Source: Flavobacteriales bacterium UBA5871
GTDB taxonomy: Bacteria; Bacteroidota; Bacteroidia; Flavobacteriales_D; Crocinitomicaceae
NCBI GenBank assembly: GCA_002432085.1
Contig: DJFN01000134.1
Location: 1 to 11,743 of the forward strand
Length of the DNA stretch: 11,743 nucleotides
Reading direction: 5' to 3'
The notes beneath the pieces are model-generated. The model saw only the letters and a program-made list of their open reading frames with translations, had not been told where the DNA came from and did no database searches. Positions within the stretch are counted from its first letter, which is position 1. The number at the start of each line of letters is the position of its first letter. Positions 6,793-11,743 of the stretch are shown piece by piece. The translations under genes were made by a program, and so were the position numbers.

Positions 6793-8247
6793 TTAATAGT
6801 AAATCAGGCGACGTACTTTCGTGATGTATTTCGCCATACGGATCACCTGCTTCGTGTAACCGAATTCGTTATCGTACCATGTGTACAGGATAGCGTTCTT
6901 TCCATCAGGAGAAACGATCGTTGCATGTGAATCGTAAACAGAGCAACAAGTGTTACCGATGATATCGCTGGAAACGAGCTCCGGATCGTAAGAATAGAAA
7001 ATCTGGTTTACCAGGTCTCCTTCGAGTGAAGCTTTTCTTACCGCATTGTTGATGGTTGCAACGTCTGTTGTTTTGTTCAGCTCAACTGCAATGATCGCGA
7101 GGGAACCGTTCGGAGTCGGTACACGAACCGCATTCGCCGTCAGCTTGTCTTTCAGGTCTGGAATTACTTTCGTTACAGCAGCGCCGGCTCCTGTAGAAGT
7201 AATAACCATGTTGATAGCAGCAGAACGTCCGCGACGCGAGCTCTTGTGCATGTTATCCAGGAGGTTCTGGTCATTCGTATAAGCGTGAACCGTTTCGATG
7301 TGACCTTTCACTACGCCAAACTCGTCGTTGATGACCTTGAGGATAGGGGAGATCGCATTCGTTGTACAGGAAGCTGCAGAGTAAATTTTCTCGTTAGCGA
7401 TGTCGAGTGTTCCCTGGTTGATACCGTAAACGACGTTCGGGATCTCTTTACCCGGTGCTGTAAGCAATACGCGGCTAACGCCTTTTGCCTGCAGGTGACG
7501 GGAAAGAGCAGTTCTGTCTGTGAAAACACCTGTGTTGTCGATTACCAGCGCGTTGTTGATTCCGTAAGCTGTGTAATCTACGTCTTCCGGATTGGAAGCA
7601 TCGATCATGCGAACGATCTGTCCGTTGATGATGAGCGATTTGTTTTCCAGGTCTTCTACAACCGTACCTTTGAAAGCACCGTGAACTGAGTCGGAGCGAA
7701 GCAAAGAAGCGCGCTTGATAATGTCTTTGTCGGAAGATCCGCGTGTTACGATAGCGCGAAGACGCAATTGCTGTCCTTTACCGGCTTGTTTGATCAGCTC
7801 ACGTGCAGCAAGACGACCGATACGACCGAATCCGTAAAGGATCACATCGCGTGGTGGCTGAGAGCCGTCGTTTTCAGCAGCGCCGAAACCTTTCAGCTTG
7901 TCACCCAGGAAAGTGGCTTTGGAATCGTAGTTTGATCCTTCAGCAAGCCATTCGCTTGCAAGCTTACCGATATCGATCTTTGCAGGTGCAAGATCCATTT
8001 TCAACAGCTCTTCGGCAAGATCAGCTGTTGTCTCGATGTCGATCGGCTTGTGTACTACTTTGCGTGCATATTCATGCAGGTTCAGGATTTCGGAGATCGT
8101 TACATCTGTCAGGTGGTTTCTGAAAAGCACCAGCTCGATTCCTTTGTCGTAAAGCAATTCACCAATCTTGCTTGATAGTTTTACCGCCGCGCGTTCACGT
8201 TGAACGTGCGAGTTGAGCTCTTTTTCGTAGCCTACAGCAGCTTCCAT
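6793..8247 (-). CDS. gap: Glyceraldehyde-3-phosphate dehydrogenase, long Bacteroidota form
   Basis: A 484-residue cytosolic enzyme interconverting glyceraldehyde-3-phosphate and 1,3-bisphosphoglycerate in glycolysis and gluconeogenesis. The canonical GAPDH core starts at about residue 133: dinucleotide-binding GFGRIG at 139-144, SDSVHG at 185-190, catalytic SCTTN with C294, catalytic H321 in TVHAYTND, RVPTPNGS at 375-382, and WYDNEFGY at 457-464. The first ~130 residues are an extra, largely helical extension with no motif I recognise; such long GAPDHs of about 480 residues occur in Flavobacteriia. At the cofactor site the usual Asp at the end of strand beta-2 is replaced by Thr (AIVTRG, T168), and the L-P pair before HK is replaced by N332-M333, so NADP use is plausible (see findings). 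It is a single gene with its own terminator at 6742-6770, separated from rpoD upstream by the rpoD terminator. Confidence 0.95.
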   Translation of the reverse strand: MEAAVGYEKELNSHVQRERAAVKLSSKIGELLYDKGIELVLFRNHLTDVTISEILNLHEYARKVVHKPIDIETTADLAEELLKMDLAPAKIDIGKLASEWLAEGSNYDSKATFLGDKLKGFGAAENDGSQPPRDVILYGFGRIGRLAARELIKQAGKGQQLRLRAIVTRGSSDKDIIKRASLLRSDSVHGAFKGTVVEDLENKSLIINGQIVRMIDASNPEDVDYTAYGINNALVIDNTGVFTDRTALSRHLQAKGVSRVLLTAPGKEIPNVVYGINQGTLDIANEKIYSAASCTTNAISPILKVINDEFGVVKGHIETVHAYTNDQNLLDNMHKSSRRGRSAAINMVITSTGAGAAVTKVIPDLKDKLTANAVRVPTPNGSLAIIAVELNKTTDVATINNAVRKASLEGDLVNQIFYSYDPELVSSDIIGNTCCSVYDSHATIVSPDGKNAILYTWYDNEFGYTKQVIRMAKYITKVRRLIYY

Positions 8248-8326
8248 TATATTAACTATTGATTATTAAAAGATTACTTGATTTTCACAACGCCTGCGCT
8301 TAAAAGTTTCAGCGAAGGTGCAGAGC

Positions 8327-8358
8327 AAAAAAGGCTGCCCGCGTTTGCAGACAGCCTT
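8327..8358 (-). terminator. Intrinsic terminator of rpoD
   Basis: On the minus strand aaggctgtctgc and gcgggcagcc form a 10-bp core stem (two G-U wobbles, extended by flanking A-T pairs) around a 4-nt loop, followed by a six-T run (8332-8327). It begins 4 bp after the rpoD stop codon and separates rpoD from the GAPDH gene, whose own promoter should therefore lie within 8248-8326; I could not identify a consensus match there. Confidence 0.88.
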
Positions 8359-8362
8359 CCTG

Positions 8363-9229
8363 TTATCCTAAATAAGCTTTCAGCAGCTTGTTTCTCGATG
8401 TATGTCGGAGTCGGCGGATGGCCTTCTCTTTTATCTGACGCACACGCTCACGCGTGAGGTTGAACTTCGCGCCGATCTCTTCCAGCGTCAGTCCGTGGTT
8501 CATCCCGATTCCGAAGAACAAACGGATGATCTCACGTTCCTTGTCTGTCAACGTGCTCAGCGAGCGCTCGATCTCGCGTTGCAGCGATTCCGCCATCAGG
8601 GCGTGGTCGGCTTTCGGCGAGTCGGTGTTGGCCATTACATCCATCAATGTACCACCGTCTTCGGAAGAAGAGAGCGGAGCATCCATCGATACGTGGCGAC
8701 CGGAAACGTTAAGGCTTTCCTTGATCTTGTCTTCCGGAACTTCCAGCGCTTCTGCCAGCTCTTCAGCCGACGGCGGACGCTCGAATTCCTGCTCGAGACG
8801 GGAAAATGCCTTGTTGATCTTGTTCAGTGATCCTACCTGGTTGAGTGGCAAACGTACGATACGCGCCTGCTCAGCCAAAGCCTGCAGAATGGATTGACGA
8901 ATCCACCAAACGGCGTAGGAAATAAATTTAAATCCACGGGTCTCATCGAATTTCTGAGCTGCTTTGATCAGTCCCAGGTTTCCTTCGTTGATGAGGTCCG
9001 GCAATGTAAGTCCTTGATTCTGGTATTGTTTTGCAACGGAAACAACAAATCGAAGGTTTGCTCTTGTCAGTTTCTCCAACGCTCGCTGATCGCCTTGTTT
9101 GATCTTACGAGCCAGTTCCACTTCTTCTTCGGCGGTGATTAGCTCCTCTTTACCAATGTCCTGAAGGTACTTATCTAAGGATTGACTTTCGCGGTTGGTA
9201 ATGGATTTTGTGATTTTTAGTTGTCTCAT
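8363..9229 (-). CDS. rpoD: Primary RNA polymerase sigma factor RpoD/SigA
   Basis: A 288-residue group 1 sigma factor of the compact Bacteroidota type: it lacks region 1.1 and the large non-conserved region of the E. coli protein. Region 1.2 is at about 15-50 ([16 protein letters not shown]). Regions 2.1-2.4 are at 52-125 and include the core-binding [15 protein letters not shown] and the -10-recognition helix [14 protein letters not shown]. Region 3 is at about 126-205. Region 4, with the helix-turn-helix [20 protein letters not shown], is at about 210-285. The residue aligned with E. coli T440, which helps read the -10 element, is L115, in keeping with the different promoter consensus of the phylum. 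It directs transcription of most growth genes. The gene has its own promoter (9274-9307) and terminator (8327-8358), so it is probably monocistronic. The start is the first ATG, giving the usual MRQLKI N-terminus of the family. Confidence 0.97.
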   Translation of the reverse strand: MRQLKITKSITNRESQSLDKYLQDIGKEELITAEEEVELARKIKQGDQRALEKLTRANLRFVVSVAKQYQNQGLTLPDLINEGNLGLIKAAQKFDETRGFKFISYAVWWIRQSILQALAEQARIVRLPLNQVGSLNKINKAFSRLEQEFERPPSAEELAEALEVPEDKIKESLNVSGRHVSMDAPLSSSEDGGTLMDVMANTDSPKADHALMAESLQREIERSLSTLTDKEREIIRLFFGIGMNHGLTLEEIGAKFNLTRERVRQIKEKAIRRLRHTSRNKLLKAYLG

Positions 9230-9273
9230 GTAATGACGTACGAATTAAGATAATGATTTCTTAAAATCAGGGT

Positions 9274-9307
9274 GCAAAGTTACGACGAAAGCAAAGTGAT
9301 TTCCAAA
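9274..9307 (-). promoter_or_regulatory. Bacteroidota-type promoter of rpoD
   Basis: On the minus strand TAACTTTGC (9282-9274) matches the Bacteroidota -7 consensus TAnnTTTGY at every position. A -33 element TTTG (9307-9304) lies 21 nt upstream. Transcription would start near 9268, giving a leader of roughly 40 nt before the ATG at 9229. Spacing and consensus are from established work on Bacteroides promoters, as I recall it. Confidence 0.72.
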
Positions 9308-9378
9308 TAAAAAGGGCAGATTTTTAAGCGTTTAGTACCGCTCAAAAACCATGCCTTTCTAACTCTGCTTCCGGAATA

Positions 9379-10845
9379 TTACAATCCGAAGCCGTGATAA
9401 ACTTTCTGACCGTTTTCCAGTACGATCACCAGGAAGACGTCTCCGTGAATGGTATTCAGCTTGGTAGCTAGTTTTTCCGGTGTTTCAACCAGCTCATAAT
9501 TGATTTTGTAGATCACCATGCCTTCTTCCAATCCTTCGTTTTTCAATCGGCCCGGCTCAAGCGTTTTGATGCGCACACCGCTTTCAATGTTGAGCTCTTT
9601 CTTTTCTTTTTCGGTCAGCTCGACAAAAGTGGCGCCGAGTGCAGAGTTCTTGCTGATTTCTTCTTTTGTTTTTAACGTTGTCTTACCGTCTTCCGAACGC
9701 AGCACGACTTCCTTGATTTCCTGCTCGCCCTTGTCGTTGGTCAGCGTGAGCGTTACTTTATCGCCCGGACGACGTCTTCCGATCTCTTCCTGCAGCTCGG
9801 CCACGGAATGCACTTCTCGCGAGCCTACTTTCGTGATCACGGATTTCGGCTTAATACCTGCAATATCTGCGCCACCGCCTTCAGTTACGGCTGAAACGAA
9901 CACGCCGCGGGTAGAGGCAAGCTTGTTCTGCTCCTTGATTTCCTGATTGATGTCGGCGATCTGAACGCCCAAGTAAGCACGCTGAACGATTCCGAAATCG
10001 ATGATGTCGCGCATTACTTTGTTCACCAGGTTCACCGGAACGGCAAAGCTGTAGCCCGAATAAGAGCCGGTTTGCGAAGCGATCGCCGTATTGATGCCCA
10101 CGAGCTCGCCGCGGGTATTTACCAGCGCACCGCCGCTGTTGCCCGGATTCACGGCCGCATCGGTCTGAATAAACGATTCGATCGGAACGAGGTTGTTACG
10201 CGATTTGTCCGATAATAAATTCAGATTCCGTGCTTTTGCGCTCACGATTCCGGCTGTAACAGTCGATGTGAGGTTGAACGGGTTGCCGACAGCCAGCACC
10301 CATTCGCCGATGTGCAATTCGTCGCTGTTGCCCAACGGCATTGGTCGAAGGCCCGTTGCATCGATTTTCAAAACCGCAATATCGGTTGCCGGATCGGTTC
10401 CGATGAGCTTGGCCGAATACTTCGAGTTGTCGTTCAGGATTACTTCGATCTCGCTGGCGCCTTCGATTACGTGGTTGTTGGTCACGATGTAGCCTTCACT
10501 CGAAACGATCACGCCCGACCCGGAGCCCGAGCCGTATTGCTTGTATTCGCGTCCGCCGGTTCCGGGACCGTAAAAGAATTCGTAGATCGCATCGCGCTGA
10601 ACGGTCGTTCGCACCACTTTGGTCGTAACGTGAACAACCGAGTTGATACTGCCTTCGGATGCTTCGATAAATCCTTCGGTGCCGGCCGGCATGCCCGAAT
10701 AACTAACCGGTCGGATCAGGCGGTTTCCGTCGATGACTTCGTCAGATAAGGATGAATAGCTCGTTGCGTTCAGGATATAGCCAAAAGCGAAGGGGATCAT
10801 TCCTCCCAGAATGCCCGCTCCCAGATACTTCCAGGTATTACTCAT
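9379..10845 (-). CDS. degP: DegP/HtrA family periplasmic serine endoprotease
   Basis: A 488-residue Do-family protease that degrades or refolds misfolded envelope proteins. I chose the ATG at 10845 because it places the hydrophobic signal or anchor segment (KYLGAGILGGMIPFAFGYIL, residues 6-25) at the very N-terminus; an upstream in-frame ATG at 10887 would add 14 charged residues. With the chosen start, the catalytic triad is H125 (VTNNHVIEG), D155 (DPATDIAVLKI) and S237 (NPGNSGGALVN). Two PDZ domains follow, at about 285-385 (YLGVQI, GVFVSAV, with carboxylate-binding loop YLGV) and about 405-488. The hydrophobic segment lacks a clear signal peptidase site, so the protein may stay membrane-tethered. 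It is transcribed alone, divergently from dapF, and is followed by 149 bp containing the rpoD promoter. I found no convincing terminator or promoter of its own. Stress control, as for E. coli degP, is possible but not visible. Confidence 0.94.
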   Translation of the reverse strand: MSNTWKYLGAGILGGMIPFAFGYILNATSYSSLSDEVIDGNRLIRPVSYSGMPAGTEGFIEASEGSINSVVHVTTKVVRTTVQRDAIYEFFYGPGTGGREYKQYGSGSGSGVIVSSEGYIVTNNHVIEGASEIEVILNDNSKYSAKLIGTDPATDIAVLKIDATGLRPMPLGNSDELHIGEWVLAVGNPFNLTSTVTAGIVSAKARNLNLLSDKSRNNLVPIESFIQTDAAVNPGNSGGALVNTRGELVGINTAIASQTGSYSGYSFAVPVNLVNKVMRDIIDFGIVQRAYLGVQIADINQEIKEQNKLASTRGVFVSAVTEGGGADIAGIKPKSVITKVGSREVHSVAELQEEIGRRRPGDKVTLTLTNDKGEQEIKEVVLRSEDGKTTLKTKEEISKNSALGATFVELTEKEKKELNIESGVRIKTLEPGRLKNEGLEEGMVIYKINYELVETPEKLATKLNTIHGDVFLVIVLENGQKVYHGFGL

Positions 10846-10905
10846 TTTGTGTGTGTTTTTTGATTTTTTAAAGCATGATAATAACACTAAAACCCCTGCT
10901 TTTAG

Positions 10906-10914
10906 TACATTTGT
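10906..10914 (+). promoter_or_regulatory. Likely -7 element of the dapF promoter
   Basis: TACATTTGT matches the Bacteroidota -7 consensus TAnnTTTGY. It would start transcription at about 10920, some 29 nt before the dapF ATG. No good -33 TTTG is present 19-21 nt upstream, so the call rests on the -7 element and its position. An inverted repeat gttaa-N6-ttaac (10929-10944) lies in the predicted leader. Confidence 0.5.
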
Positions 10915-10948
10915 CTATGTTAAAGATTGTTAAGCGCAGTTAACGGAA

Positions 10949-11728
10949 ATGAAGATCGAATTCGTCAAATACCAGGGAACAGGAAACGATTTTGTGATGA
11001 TCGACAACCGGTCGGGGAAATGGAATGATCTTGCTATTGAAGACATCCGCCGGATCTGTGATCGTCGCTTCGGTGTGGGCGCCGACGGGCTCATCCTGCT
11101 CAATTCCCATTCGAAGCTCGATTTCGAAGTGGATTATTACAATTCCGACGGCTCGAAAAGCTTCTGCGGAAACGGAGCGCGCTGTGCGGTGGCTTTTGCC
11201 AAAACACTTGGGTTCAACACCTCTTTAACGCATTTTATTGCCATCGATGGCGAGCACGAAGCCAGTCAGAAGTACGAAACCGTTTCCCTTTTGATGAAAG
11301 ACGTGTCGCTGGTGCGCAAACAGGAAGAAGATTACATCATCGATACAGGCTCGCCGCATTACATTCAGTTTGGTCCGGTCGAACACCTCCACGTCTATGA
11401 GCTCGGCAAAAAGATCCGCTATTCGGACCAGTTCCGCGCCGAAGGCATCAACGTAAACTTCGTGGAAATCGTCGGAGTCAAGCATATTCGCGTACGTACT
11501 TATGAGCGCGGTGTAGAGGATGAAACACTTTCCTGCGGAACCGGCGTAACAGCTGCTGCTCTGGCGTATGCTGTGAAAGAGAACCTGCACGGCGAACAGC
11601 TCATCGATGTTTCGACCAGCGGCGGCGATCTGAAAGTACATTTCAGCAGGACCGGCGATATGGAATTCGAGCGGATTTTCCTCATCGGTCCGGCTAAACG
11701 TGTGTTTGAAGGCACTTTCGGCGAATGA
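10949..11728 (+). CDS. dapF: Diaminopimelate epimerase DapF
   Basis: A 259-residue cytosolic, cofactor-independent epimerase converting LL- to meso-diaminopimelate, the precursor of lysine and of the peptidoglycan cross-link residue. Family landmarks: KYQGTGNDFVMIDNR at 7-21, GADGLILL at 44-51, the first catalytic cysteine C73 in YNSDGSKSFCGNGARC, GSPHYIQF at 134-141, and the second catalytic cysteine C196 in DETLSCGTGVTAAALA. Both bases of the two-cysteine mechanism are present, so the enzyme should be active. Length is slightly short for the family (usually about 260-280). It starts at the first ATG after a probable -7 element at 10906-10914 and diverges from the DegP gene. Its TGA stop overlaps the ATG of the next reading frame (ATGA, 11725-11728), which suggests a translationally coupled operon running out of the window. 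Confidence 0.96.
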   Translation: MKIEFVKYQGTGNDFVMIDNRSGKWNDLAIEDIRRICDRRFGVGADGLILLNSHSKLDFEVDYYNSDGSKSFCGNGARCAVAFAKTLGFNTSLTHFIAIDGEHEASQKYETVSLLMKDVSLVRKQEEDYIIDTGSPHYIQFGPVEHLHVYELGKKIRYSDQFRAEGINVNFVEIVGVKHIRVRTYERGVEDETLSCGTGVTAAALAYAVKENLHGEQLIDVSTSGGDLKVHFSRTGDMEFERIFLIGPAKRVFEGTFGE

Positions 11729-11743
11729 TCGGTTACCGTTTTC
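11725..11743 (+). CDS. Start of a downstream gene coupled to dapF (truncated by window)
   Basis: An ATG at 11725-11727 overlaps the dapF stop in an ATGA arrangement and opens a frame reading MIGYRF to the window end. Six codons are too few to identify it. From memory, dapF in flavobacteria is often followed by an acetyltransferase gene and then mltG, which would be the first candidate to test. It may also be a chance ATG. Confidence 0.4.

Noticed and set aside
8248..8326. Promoter for the GAPDH gene
   Set aside because: TAATCTTT and AAACTTTT in the minus-strand leader only partly match TAnnTTTG and lack a properly spaced -33. A promoter must be here, but its position cannot be supported.
9308..9378. 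Possible terminator of the protease gene (agcg / cgct arms near 9325-9345)
   Set aside because: The stem is only 4-5 bp and is followed by A residues rather than T on the relevant strand; too weak to call.
10846..10887. Upstream ATG of the protease giving an N-terminus MLLSC, which looks like a lipobox
   Set aside because: A lipobox cysteine at position 5 leaves no room for a signal peptide, and the hydrophobic segment follows later. The downstream ATG at 10845 gives a normal N-terminus.

Overview
The window reads as chromosomal housekeeping DNA from a member of the Bacteroidota, most likely Flavobacteriales. Four signs point there: a short 288-residue primary sigma factor without region 1.1; the long (about 480-residue) form of glyceraldehyde-3-phosphate dehydrogenase; a secreted protein with a C-terminal type IX secretion (T9SS) sorting domain; and promoter elements of the Bacteroidota type (TAnnTTTG at -7) ahead of rpoD and dapF. 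Placement below order level is not supported. I see no rRNA, tRNA, CRISPR array, insertion sequence or phage gene.

Layout from left to right. Positions 79-3002 hold three minus-strand genes, transcribed right to left: a DNA topoisomerase IB, 19 bp later a uracil-DNA-glycosylase-superfamily protein, and 58 bp later a secreted von Willebrand factor A (VWA) domain protein. The first two probably form an operon for DNA topology and repair. A 76-codon conserved-looking hypothetical gene lies divergently at 3126-3356. Positions 3563-6634 carry the most distinctive gene: a 1023-residue T9SS-exported protein built from eight tandem 91-residue, eight-cysteine, PKD-like repeats. It ends in a strong intrinsic terminator, which sits back to back with the terminator of the next, minus-strand gene.

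Positions 6793-10845 hold three minus-strand single-gene units: GAPDH, the primary sigma factor RpoD and a DegP/HtrA periplasmic protease. GAPDH and rpoD have clear intrinsic terminators, and rpoD has a near-consensus promoter. At 10949 the strand switches to dapF (diaminopimelate epimerase), whose stop overlaps the start codon of a further gene cut off by the window edge.

Functionally this is mostly core metabolism and envelope upkeep: glycolysis or gluconeogenesis, transcription initiation, envelope protein quality control, and lysine/peptidoglycan precursor synthesis. One lineage-specific surface protein is embedded in it. I do not see a multi-gene system that looks undescribed. The items most worth a second look are the cysteine-rich repeat protein, with its apparent dimeric higher-order repeat, and the absence of the NAD-specificity residues in the GAPDH.
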